From contig JAZUNZ010000047.1 of assembly GCA_045604405.1 (NCBI GenBank), positions 14,714 to 78,713 on the forward strand: a stretch of DNA of 64,000 bases, in the 5' to 3' direction. A program made the translations under genes and the position numbers. The stretch is from UMGS1649 sp045604405. GTDB lineage: Bacteria; Bacillota; Clostridia; TANB77; CAG-465. Shown here piece after piece: positions 24,887 to 33,069 of this stretch; the stretch's first letter is position 1, and each line of letters begins with the position of its first letter. The notes beneath the pieces are model-generated. The model was not told where the DNA came from. It searched no databases and saw nothing but the letters and a program-made list of their open reading frames with translations.

Positions 24887-27415
24887 TTGCCTAATCAAGA
24901 AGAAGAAAAAAATAAAAAGAAAATAAAATTAAAAAGAGCAAAACTAAATAAAAAAGAGTCTGAAAAAATAAAAGACTCAGAAAATAAGAAACCTAAAAAG
25001 AAGGGAAGATTAAAAAAGGTATTTAAGATATTGTTTTTTGTTTTCCTAGCTTTAGGCGTAGTTGGTGTGGGAATAGTACTAGGAGTGCTTAACAAGGTAA
25101 TAAGTACTACTGAACAAATAGATTTGGCTCAACTAAAAAACTTAAAGTTAACTTCCATAGTTTTAGATAAAGATGGAAAGCAAATAGGTCAGATGAGTTC
25201 TGGTGAAAACAGATTAATAATAGATTATGAGGAGTTACCAAAGAGTCTAATTGATGCGGTAGTTGCAATTGAGGATGAAAGATTCTGGACTCATCAAGGA
25301 ATAGATATTAGAAGAACAGGAGCTGCCATAGTTACTTATGTATTAAACAGAGGGAATTCTTCATTTGGTGGAAGTACAATTACGCAACAGTTAATAAAGA
25401 ACGTAACAGAGGACAACGAAACTAGCTGGAAAAGAAAGATTAGAGAATGGTATAGAGCTTATTCTTTAGAGCAAGAACTAGAAAAACCTGAAATATTGGA
25501 AGCATATTTAAATAAAATATATTTCGGTGAGGGAGCTAACGGAGTAGAGGTTGCTGCCGAAACGTACTTTGCAAAGAGCGCAAAAGATTTAAACCTTGCT
25601 GAAAGTGCCTGCCTTGCTGCAGCTATACAACTTCCAGAAGTAACAAATCCATATAATGGTGAAGAAGCAGAGGCAAGACTTAAAGAAAGACAAAAAATAG
25701 TATTAAACAAAATGCTAGAGTTAGGAAATATAACTCAAGAAGAATACGATGAAGCTATAGCTTATGAACTTGTATTTAAAAAGGGTGAAATAGCTGTAAG
25801 TTCAGCAGTACAATCTTATGCAGTAGACGCTATATTTGAGATGGTAGCAAAGGATTTGGCTACAGCTAAAAACATAACATATGCAGCAGCTTATGATATG
25901 GTTGCATCTAATGGATATGTTATACATGCTACAATAGATTCTGATGTTCAAGCGTCAATAGATAAACAAGCAACAAACTCAAAATATTTCTATAAAGATA
26001 AAGACGGAGATATGATGCAATGTGCCGCTATTGTTATAGATAATAAAACAGGTAATGTAGTAGGACTTTTAGGAGGAGTTGGAGAAAAGAAAGGTTTAGA
26101 CTTTAACAGAGCAATTGATGCTAAACTTCAACCTGGTTCTACATTTAAACCAATTGCAGCATATGGTCCTGCGTTTGAATTAGGAGTGTCTTATCCTGGA
26201 ATGGGTATAGATGATGTCCCTATAAATATAAACGGATATAAACCAACAAACTGGTATGGATACTATTATGGTTATGTTACTGCAAGATATGCTTTAGAAC
26301 AATCAATGAATATACCAGCCGTAAAAACATTAGATGCTGCAGGATTAGACTATGCCTTTAGATTTGCTAAAAATGTAGGGATAACTACTTTAACAAATAC
26401 AAATAAAAACTTGTCAATGGCATTAGGGTCAGCAAACGTTAAAGTTATAGACATGGCAGCAGCTTATGCTACTATGGCAAATGGGGGAATATATACAGAG
26501 CCTAAACTATATACAAAAGTAGAAGATAGTGACGGCAATGAGATTCTTTCAACAGTAAATAAGAAAGCAACTAGAGTGATGAGTGCCACAACTGCATATA
26601 TGCTTACAGATTGCTTAAGATCAGTTGTAAATAATGGAACTGGAAATTATGCAAAATTCTCAAGCAACATACAAATTGCAGGAAAAACAGGAAACACAAA
26701 TGATGATAAAGACCAATGGTTTGCAGGATATACACCATATTATACAATGGTAGTATGGAATGGTTATGATGATCCAGAAACAATAGGTACTAGAAAAGGT
26801 ATAGGCTCATATCCATATACTGCAACGGTTGTATTTACAAACGTAATGAAAACTATACATAAAGGACTTAAGAAAGCGTCATTTACAAAACCAAGTGGTA
26901 TAGTTAATGCAACAATATGTACAGTTTCAGGACTTGTTGCTACAGATGCATGTAAAGCAGATACAAGATCAGTAGTAAAATCTGAGATATTCGCATCAGG
27001 AAAAATACCTACAGAGAAATGTACGGTACATAAACTGGTAGAAGTTTGTAGTGTGTCAGGAAAATTGCCTACAGATTATTGCCATATGTACGAGGATTTA
27101 AAAGAAATATCTGTAATAACTAGGAGTAAAGAAGCTAAAACTAGTGATTCAAAATACTTGATGCCTAAGGAAACTTGTGAATTACATATAACAGAGCCGG
27201 TGCCGGAAGTGCCTGAGGTGCCAGTAGAACCAGTGGTGCCAGAAACGCCTGTTGATCCAAACGCTCCATCAACTGAAGTGGAGACTCCAACAGAGCCAAC
27301 AACTCCACCGGCGGACACACAAACACCAGAAGCTCCAATAACGCCGGAAACGCCAACAACGCCGGAAACGCCATCTACAGGTGATACGGGTGTAGGCGAA
27401 AATATTTATCAATAA
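24887..27415 (+). CDS. Class A penicillin-binding protein (PBP1A type)
   Basis: 842 residues. A Lys-rich cytoplasmic N-terminus (to about 45) precedes one transmembrane helix (about 48-72). The glycosyltransferase 51 domain has 'EDERFWTHQGID' and 'GGSTITQQLIKN'. The transpeptidase domain has S-x-x-K 'GSTFKPIAAY', S-x-N 'SMN' and K-T-G 'KTGNTND'. A Cys-containing C-terminal part and a long Pro/Glu/Thr repeat tail (from about 770) follow. It polymerises and cross-links peptidoglycan outside the membrane. I choose TTG at 24887 because AGAGGTG lies 6 bases upstream; the GTG at 24878 is part of that site. Confidence 0.93.
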   Translation: MPNQEEEKNKKKIKLKRAKLNKKESEKIKDSENKKPKKKGRLKKVFKILFFVFLALGVVGVGIVLGVLNKVISTTEQIDLAQLKNLKLTSIVLDKDGKQIGQMSSGENRLIIDYEELPKSLIDAVVAIEDERFWTHQGIDIRRTGAAIVTYVLNRGNSSFGGSTITQQLIKNVTEDNETSWKRKIREWYRAYSLEQELEKPEILEAYLNKIYFGEGANGVEVAAETYFAKSAKDLNLAESACLAAAIQLPEVTNPYNGEEAEARLKERQKIVLNKMLELGNITQEEYDEAIAYELVFKKGEIAVSSAVQSYAVDAIFEMVAKDLATAKNITYAAAYDMVASNGYVIHATIDSDVQASIDKQATNSKYFYKDKDGDMMQCAAIVIDNKTGNVVGLLGGVGEKKGLDFNRAIDAKLQPGSTFKPIAAYGPAFELGVSYPGMGIDDVPININGYKPTNWYGYYYGYVTARYALEQSMNIPAVKTLDAAGLDYAFRFAKNVGITTLTNTNKNLSMALGSANVKVIDMAAAYATMANGGIYTEPKLYTKVEDSDGNEILSTVNKKATRVMSATTAYMLTDCLRSVVNNGTGNYAKFSSNIQIAGKTGNTNDDKDQWFAGYTPYYTMVVWNGYDDPETIGTRKGIGSYPYTATVVFTNVMKTIHKGLKKASFTKPSGIVNATICTVSGLVATDACKADTRSVVKSEIFASGKIPTEKCTVHKLVEVCSVSGKLPTDYCHMYEDLKEISVITRSKEAKTSDSKYLMPKETCELHITEPVPEVPEVPVEPVVPETPVDPNAPSTEVETPTEPTTPPADTQTPEAPITPETPTTPETPSTGDTGVGENIYQ

Positions 27416-27425
27416 TAACAAAAAT

Positions 27426-27457
27426 AGGTAAAGTGGATAAGACTTTACCTGTTTTTT
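27426..27457. terminator. Terminator between PBP and spoIIR
   Basis: AGGTAAAGT/ACTTTACCT with a 7-nt loop and GTTTTTT; convergent genes on both sides. Confidence 0.75.
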
Positions 27458-28002
27458 ATTGTAAAAAGTTCTTTAAACCAATCTATAATACCAAAACGAT
27501 ATTGTATATTGCACTTTGTGGAATCTTCTTCAGAAAAATTATCAATGCTAGAAGGATATATTAAAGACCACCAATTATTACCATTACCATTTCCTATTAT
27601 TATTTTAAGAGAATCGTATATTCCAGAAGACATGTAGATATCATCTTTTTGTTTTTCATCATATTCAAGGTTGCCAATATATGCTTTTAAATCATAATTA
27701 TAGCCTTGTTGAACCAAAATATCATTAGCAAGTGCTAAAATGTTTTGTACGTTATGCTCAATTATCTTTTTACATTCTTCTTTTGAAACACAATTTAAAG
27801 TAAGCTCGGATATATATTCTTCAACTTCCTTAGATACCTGGTATTTTAGTAATTGATCGTCTATGCTATCACTATTTGCAACAACATGAATTCTAAAGAA
27901 ACTTGCAATGTTATTATTGTTTTTGGCTGTAGCAAAAACAATAGTTATATTCAATAAAATTAATGAAATAATAAATATAATAAAACTTTTTTTTAACCTC
28001 AT
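27445..28002 (-). CDS. spoIIR: Stage II sporulation protein R
   Basis: Signal protein made in the forespore under sigma-F and exported to trigger SpoIIGA cleavage of pro-sigma-E in the mother cell. 185 residues from the ATG at 28002 (AGGTG six bases upstream). An N-terminal signal/anchor helix ('KKSFIIFIISLILLNITIVFA') precedes the SpoIIR domain with 'FRIHVVANSDSIDDQLLKY', 'YDLKAYIGNLEY', 'GIYDSLKIIIG' and 'NNWWSLIYPS'. It is direct evidence that the organism makes endospores. I saw no sure sigma-F promoter. Confidence 0.93.
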   Translation of the reverse strand: MRLKKSFIIFIISLILLNITIVFATAKNNNNIASFFRIHVVANSDSIDDQLLKYQVSKEVEEYISELTLNCVSKEECKKIIEHNVQNILALANDILVQQGYNYDLKAYIGNLEYDEKQKDDIYMSSGIYDSLKIIIGNGNGNNWWSLIYPSSIDNFSEEDSTKCNIQYRFGIIDWFKELFTIKNR

Positions 28003-28119
28003 AATATCACCTAAAAATATATTGTGCATATTTTCCAAAATTATACAAAAGTGTATAAAAATCTTCGTTGACTGTGTTGGAAATAAATGGTAATATTTAA
28101 GTGTAATTTAGGAGGTCAT

Positions 28120-28548
28120 ATGAGTAAGTGTAAATTATGTTGTTTTACAGTAAATACAACGCATGCGTGTATAATTGCTAATAATTATATAGTTAATAAT
28201 TTAGAAAATGTAAAAGTTATATATATAAATGAAAAAGATGAAACTAAAAAAGTTAAGAATATAATTTCTAGGTTTTATAAAAGTATGGAGGAGAAGATGT
28301 ACTATAGCCAATGGCTTAATGAATCTATTCTTAATGATTATGAAGCAGAAGAGTTTGTATTTGTTGTGCATGGCAAGGAAAAATTTATAACCAATGTAAA
28401 CAAGTTTTTGGAAATAAATAATTTTAGAGGATATATAATAGATTGTTATGATATATGTGAAATAAAAAGTAGTGTAGAAGATGTTATAAAACAGCACGAT
28501 TACTATATGAATACGACAGGTATAGTAGAAACATTAGATAGAATGTAG
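28120..28548 (+). CDS. Hypothetical protein
   Basis: 142 residues from the ATG at 28120, with AGGAGG four bases upstream. It starts 'MSKCKLCCFTV', then alternates beta-like and helical segments ('VKVIYIN', 'EEFVFVVHGKEKFI', 'GYIIDCYDIC') as a small alpha/beta protein. Three Cys near the N-terminus could bind metal but do not form a clean motif. It lies divergent from spoIIR and ends in a strong terminator. No function assigned. Confidence 0.7.
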   Translation: MSKCKLCCFTVNTTHACIIANNYIVNNLENVKVIYINEKDETKKVKNIISRFYKSMEEKMYYSQWLNESILNDYEAEEFVFVVHGKEKFITNVNKFLEINNFRGYIIDCYDICEIKSSVEDVIKQHDYYMNTTGIVETLDRM

Positions 28549-28552
28549 CAAA

Positions 28553-28594
28553 AAACAACCAAATGTTGATATATAAACATTTGGTTGTTTTATT
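28553..28594. terminator. Bidirectional terminator
   Basis: AAACAACCAAATGTT/AACATTTGGTTGTTT, 15-bp arms, 8-nt loop, T-rich on the + strand, between convergent genes. Confidence 0.85.
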
Positions 28595-29366
28595 ATTTTT
28601 CCTTATTTATTTCTTTATTTATTCTATCTTTCTTTATTTCTTTGTTATTTTGAGAGATATCCCAGCCATCTATATGAGATCTTTTTATAGCGCCAAAGAT
28701 ATGTTCTTTTACTCTAGGAATATCTTTTTTTAGATTATGTATTAAATCAGACATATAGTCTCGTTTAGTGAAGCCATCGGCCGGACAACACTTATTCATT
28801 ACAGGGAAATCTTTTTCTTTTGCAACACCTCTAATTAATTTTTCTTCTACATAAATCATAGGTCGTATTGTTTTAACATTGCTTCTACTAAGATATGTAA
28901 CAGGAGCAAAGGTATGTATTCTTCCATTAAGAAGTACTGACATTAAAAATGTTTCCATTACATCGTCCATATGATGCCCTAAAGCGATTTTATTACATCC
29001 ATGTTCAACTGCTAGACTATTAAGCATTCCTCTACGCATGTTTGCACATAGTGAACAAGGATTTTCTTCTTTACGTATTTTAAATACAACATCAGATATG
29101 TTAGAGTTATATACTAAATATTCAATACCTAGTTCATTACATAATTTTTCAAGCTCTGTAGTGTCAAAAGATTCGCTACCGGGATGAATAGTTATTGCCA
29201 TTATTTCAAAATGGTTTCTATAGAATTTTTGTAAGTAATGTAGAGCATATAAAAGAGTGATACTATCCTTACCACCAGAAAGACCAACGGCGATTTTATC
29301 TCCGTCTTCAATCATATTAAAATCTTCAATGGCTCTTTTTGTTTTACCAATTATTTTTTGTAACAT
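28593..29366 (-). CDS. ttcA: tRNA 2-thiocytidine biosynthesis protein TtcA family
   Basis: 257 residues from the ATG at 29366 (GGGTG upstream); the 40 residues of longer frame are unlike the family. The PP-loop ATPase motif is 'GLSGGKDSITLLY'; the iron-sulfur Cys pair is 'CSLCANMRRG', with further Cys at 'NKCCPADG'. 'GHHMDDVMETFLM' is a family motif. It probably thiolates cytidine 32 of tRNA with an Fe-S cluster. TilS-like lysidine activity is less likely, given the Cys motif. The C-terminus is Lys/Asn-rich. Confidence 0.88.
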   Translation of the reverse strand: MLQKIIGKTKRAIEDFNMIEDGDKIAVGLSGGKDSITLLYALHYLQKFYRNHFEIMAITIHPGSESFDTTELEKLCNELGIEYLVYNSNISDVVFKIRKEENPCSLCANMRRGMLNSLAVEHGCNKIALGHHMDDVMETFLMSVLLNGRIHTFAPVTYLSRSNVKTIRPMIYVEEKLIRGVAKEKDFPVMNKCCPADGFTKRDYMSDLIHNLKKDIPRVKEHIFGAIKRSHIDGWDISQNNKEIKKDRINKEINKEK

Positions 29367-29522
29367 AAAAAACACCCAATAAGTATTATATGAAAAAAAT
29401 AAGTGTTTGTCAAATAAAAAGGGTAAAATTGGCCAAAAAGATTGACATAATATTACAAAGGTGTTAAAATATATATTGTACACTAATTTAAAAAAATTAA
29501 ACTATAATTAGGAGAATAAAGT

Positions 29523-30245
29523 ATGGAGGCAATAATTAAAATTAGACGGTTTTTTAAAAAAAACTATGGAATTGTTGAACTGTGGGAAACATCTGCAATA
29601 TGTACTTGGCCCGAGGTCTTTATAGAAAGGGTTTTGTCCAAAAAGGTACATGTTATAGTAGCTGAAGGAACTATCCACGAATTAAGCGCAGGACGGCATC
29701 ATCATGAAGTATGTAGAAAGCTGTACTACTTTATAATGGACGCAAAGAAAACTGGACTTATTATAATAGATGTTCCAAAGACTGAAATGATGGCAATGCC
29801 AATTGACGACCAGATAGTAATTGGAGCATATGAGCGCTACAGAAAGGGTTATAACATAACTCTTGTCACATGTGATGTTGATCAAGCAAGCAAAGCAGAG
29901 AACAGGGGAGTAAATGTACAACTTCTCAAAGGCAACAAAGAGCAGCAATCTTCAAAAATTTTAAAACCTAAACAAACCACAATTAAAAAGGAGGAAGACA
30001 AGCCTAAAAAAATTGAAGAAGTAGATGGCGAACTTGTAATTCCTTGTATTACCAAGGGAAATGTTATCTACATAAATGTAAGACAGGGTGTAATTGTTTA
30101 TGATGCTAAGGGCAAAAGAAAGATTGGTAGAGACAATCTTATTGCCGTGTCAATAATGGACATACTTGTATATAGAGAACAGAAATACATGATTCAGTCA
30201 ACAACTGATACGTACATCAATCTCAAAAGAATTGATAGTACTTAA
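29523..30245 (+). CDS. PIN-like domain protein with a C-terminal extension
   Basis: 240 residues. Residues 1-140 look like a PIN nuclease: acidic positions in 'WETSAI', 'IHELSAGRHHHEV', 'MPIDDQIVIGAYE' and 'LVTCDVDQASKAE' are in PIN order (D/E, E, D, D). A Lys-rich linker (145-170) leads to a 60-residue beta-rich C-terminal domain ('ELVIPCITKGNVIYINV', 'KIGRDNLIAV'). If active it would cut RNA with Mg2+. No antitoxin gene is adjacent. Codons such as CGG, ATC and CTC are more frequent than in neighbours, which hints at acquisition. AGGAG lies 8 bases before the ATG. Confidence 0.65.
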   Translation: MEAIIKIRRFFKKNYGIVELWETSAICTWPEVFIERVLSKKVHVIVAEGTIHELSAGRHHHEVCRKLYYFIMDAKKTGLIIIDVPKTEMMAMPIDDQIVIGAYERYRKGYNITLVTCDVDQASKAENRGVNVQLLKGNKEQQSSKILKPKQTTIKKEEDKPKKIEEVDGELVIPCITKGNVIYINVRQGVIVYDAKGKRKIGRDNLIAVSIMDILVYREQKYMIQSTTDTYINLKRIDST

Positions 30246-30247
30246 AA

Positions 30248-30282
30248 AATAATAAGCGGAAAATTTCCGCTTATTATTTTTT
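30248..30282. terminator. Bidirectional terminator
   Basis: AATAATAAGCGGAAA/TTTCCGCTTATTATT with T-run on the + strand; between convergent genes. Confidence 0.85.
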
Positions 30283-31965
30283 GTATATCGTTGGTAAATT
30301 AGATTTGTTTGAGCTGTTATGAGTTGTAGTTTTTCCAAACACTTTATATTGTTCTGAAAGGTTAAGCATATTAAATCCATAGCCCCTAGAAGAATATACA
30401 TAAGAAATAACATGTGGCTTCTCATTTGTAAAACATACAAGATACTTTTGGGTTTCATATTCAAATACAAATATGGCATCTAGAGGAGTATTTTTTAATT
30501 CTTCAAAATTATCCTTAAGTGCGGTGTATAATGCCTCAATATTACCTATATATGTATTTGATGCTGTGGAATTCATTAAATGTTTTAAATTATCTAAAGG
30601 TATGTAATTTAATTTATAATTTAAACTTTTACTAAAACCTTGGTTAAGTCCAGCAACCTCAACAATTCTTATAAACCTTTTATTTGAGTTTAAAAGTATT
30701 ATAGCAGTGCCTAAATTACTATCTTCTAAATTTGTTACGTTATAAAAAGAGAAAGAATTAGAGATATCAGCAAAGTCTGTATTTGAAAGTATTTGCTCTA
30801 TTATAGCGTATTTTATTTTTTGGATTAAGTTTATTCCTGTTACTTCAGTTTCTGGCATTAACTTAAATAAGATAGTATCACGAATAGTTTTTGTTATTTT
30901 TTTGTTTGGAACTATTAAAATATCATTAAAGCGCTTTAATTTACTAGCATATTTTATAGAAGAAAGAGAAGAGTTACCTTTAATAATATTATCTGCTAGG
31001 ATATCTTGGAAGGTTATTAAGCTGTCTTTTAATTCAGTCTCAAGATTTTCCAAAACCTCAGAAAGACCATAAGTTACTTCTATTTCATCCAAGCTGCTGT
31101 TTTCGCTATTATATAAGTTTAATATAACGGAATTAATATTAGCCTCAATTGCTTCTTGATCTTTTATTATGATATCTACGTTATTTTTTAATATATTCTT
31201 TTTATATTCTATATAATTATCATTTAACTTGTTAGATAAGAAAGCTAACTTGTTATATGTGTTATATTTTCTGCTTATATTATCAAAAAGCTTAAGGAAT
31301 TTTTCTTTATCTGTGAAATCTTTTTTACTAAATACATTATCTAGATATTTTACAACATTTTTAGAAAATAGCCCGGAGTACAGAAGCTCGCAATCTAAAT
31401 CTAAAACAAAACAAAGTTCAGATAATAGTTTGCCCTCTAAGCTGTATAGCTCATTAGCCGATTCGATTTTAAAACCTAAAAAGTCGTGAGAGTGTGTTTT
31501 TAAAGTTGGTGTAAGTTGTAGACTAGTAGGTATTAAATTACAAAGCTTATATACTAAATTTGCCATTATAGCACGATTTATACCAAAGTTTGTATAAGAT
31601 AATTTGTAGCTATCTTTACTTAATTTTGTAGTAGAATATCCTATAGTATATACTCCAGGATCAACCTCTGTTGCAGTTAAAGCGTATAGCAAACGTAAAT
31701 ACACAGCAGGAATATTTTTTTCATCCTTTATATACAATTCTTTTTTATTAGCATCATAATAACCGCTTTTATAATCATACGTATTATTACTTCCGAAACG
31801 TATTTCATTAATATTTTCTATAAGCTTATTTATATAATATGAAACCTTAGAACCAGGAATATATTCAAATTCTACAAGCTTACTAAAAAGTGATTCTACA
31901 ACGCTTACAAAATAATCACTTGTGTTATATTTTTCTTTAAAGAGTGTCAAATCTGCCTTACTCAT
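30274..31965 (-). CDS. Large hypothetical protein
   Basis: 563 residues from the ATG at 31965, chosen because GGAGGA lies 6 bases upstream (in the minus reading); the longer frame to 32148 has no ribosome site. No signal peptide or transmembrane helix. The protein is mainly helical with Asn/Leu/Ser-rich stretches, e.g. 'NINEIRFGSNNTYDYKSGYY', and a C-terminal 'VFEYETQKYLVCFTNE' segment. I recognise no domain. It is a single gene between the PIN gene and rpoZ. Confidence 0.7.
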   Translation of the reverse strand: MSKADLTLFKEKYNTSDYFVSVVESLFSKLVEFEYIPGSKVSYYINKLIENINEIRFGSNNTYDYKSGYYDANKKELYIKDEKNIPAVYLRLLYALTATEVDPGVYTIGYSTTKLSKDSYKLSYTNFGINRAIMANLVYKLCNLIPTSLQLTPTLKTHSHDFLGFKIESANELYSLEGKLLSELCFVLDLDCELLYSGLFSKNVVKYLDNVFSKKDFTDKEKFLKLFDNISRKYNTYNKLAFLSNKLNDNYIEYKKNILKNNVDIIIKDQEAIEANINSVILNLYNSENSSLDEIEVTYGLSEVLENLETELKDSLITFQDILADNIIKGNSSLSSIKYASKLKRFNDILIVPNKKITKTIRDTILFKLMPETEVTGINLIQKIKYAIIEQILSNTDFADISNSFSFYNVTNLEDSNLGTAIILLNSNKRFIRIVEVAGLNQGFSKSLNYKLNYIPLDNLKHLMNSTASNTYIGNIEALYTALKDNFEELKNTPLDAIFVFEYETQKYLVCFTNEKPHVISYVYSSRGYGFNMLNLSEQYKVFGKTTTHNSSNKSNLPTIYKK

Positions 31966-32199
31966 TTTTATCCTCCGTAAATCCGAAATTTCTTTAATTA
32001 ATTGTATATCAAAAAAAATAAAAATACAAGTATAAGAATATATTTTATTTATAAAAGAATGTGCCTCAAAAAGGGATAGCATTGAGTTGTTATCAGTGTA
32101 GGCTGTATAGTTTTTCTTTTTCTTACACACAATAAAATATACTTGCAAATAATATGTCCTTGTGATAAAATTATATAGTATTAACTAGGAGGAAAGATT

Positions 32200-32445
32200 A
32201 TGTTAGCAAAACCAAGTGTAAATGAAGTTATGCCAAAAGTAGGAACAAGATATGAACTAGCTATTGCAGTAGCTAAAAGAGCTAGACAAATTGCTGAAAG
32301 AAGAATAGAAGAAGGAGACCCAGATATTACTGATACAGTGGATATTGCAACAAGAGAAATTGCAGAAGATAAAATTAAAGTGGAAAAGCAAGACGCTGAA
32401 GTTGTAAATCAAGATATTATAGTTGAGGATGAAGATATAGTTTAA
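32200..32445 (+). CDS. rpoZ: RNA polymerase omega subunit
   Basis: 81 residues matching RpoZ: 'KPSVNEVMPKVGTRYELAIAVAKRARQI' carries the family core for beta-prime tail binding, followed by an acidic C-terminus. It assists assembly of RNA polymerase. AGGAGG lies 9 bases before the ATG. Usually gmk lies upstream; here the next gene upstream is the unrelated large ORF. It begins the rpoZ - kinase - priA - def - fmt run. Confidence 0.93.
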   Translation: MLAKPSVNEVMPKVGTRYELAIAVAKRARQIAERRIEEGDPDITDTVDIATREIAEDKIKVEKQDAEVVNQDIIVEDEDIV

Positions 32446-32458
32446 TTAGGAGTAAATC

Positions 32459-33035
32459 ATGAAAAAACGAATGATTTGTATATCTGGAAACATTGCGGTT
32501 CGGAAAAACAGAAGTAGCATCAAAGCTTGCAAGTAAATTGGAATATAGATTATACAAAGCAAGTGAATCTTTTAGAGAACTTGCAAGAGACAATAATATG
32601 GATTTAGTACAGTTCAATGAATATGTCAAATATAATCCAGATATAGATAAAAATATAGAAGCAAAGACAAAAGAAGTCATAGATAGTAGTAGTGAGATAG
32701 TAATAGATGCAAGACTTGGCTTTTATTTGTCTCAGAATGCATTTAGAGTCTATATGATAGCAGATGAGAATGTTGCATCTAAAAGGCTATTTGAAGCTTC
32801 TAAAAATAGAGGTAAGGAAGAAGAATATTCAAGTGTTGAGCAAGCAAAAGAGGCCATAAAAATAAGAGAGACCTCAGAGCAAGAAAGATACTTGAAACTT
32901 TACGGTGTAGACATTCATAATCTAGACAATTATGATTATGTTATAGATACAACCAGTATGACTTCTGACGAAGTGACCTCAAAAATAATAAGAGCATATG
33001 AAGTATGGTATGCGGCAGATTTTGATGAGGGTTAA
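32459..33035 (+). pseudogene. Cytidylate kinase-like P-loop kinase, frameshifted within Walker A
   Basis: A proper start (AGGAG, ATG at 32459) reads 'MKKRMICISGNIAV' and then leaves the frame. From 32493 the other frame reads 'RFGKTEVASKLASKLEYRLYKASESFRELAR' in pieces, ending at 33035. Removing one T near 32499-32500 restores G-N-I-A-V-G-K-T, a perfect Walker A, and one continuous protein of about 191 residues. The family is the archaeal-type cytidylate kinase/(d)CMP kinase-like group ('VIDARLGFY', 'RVYMIADENVASKRL'). A second, intact cmk lies at 10973. The single-base insertion is either a recent mutation or a sequencing error. Confidence 0.75.
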
Positions 33036-33069
33036 TTTTAGCCCTCATTTATAATAAGGAGGTGAATAT

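Noticed and set aside
27181..27400. Repeat array in the PBP tail as a possible CRISPR or VNTR
   Set aside because: Pro/Glu/Thr codon repetition inside the coding frame; no spacers and no regular repeat unit.
32459..32520. Programmed frameshifting in the Cmk-like gene
   Set aside because: The A-run offers a slip site, but shifting there would not recover the Gly of the Walker A GKT motif, so a simple insertion is more likely.
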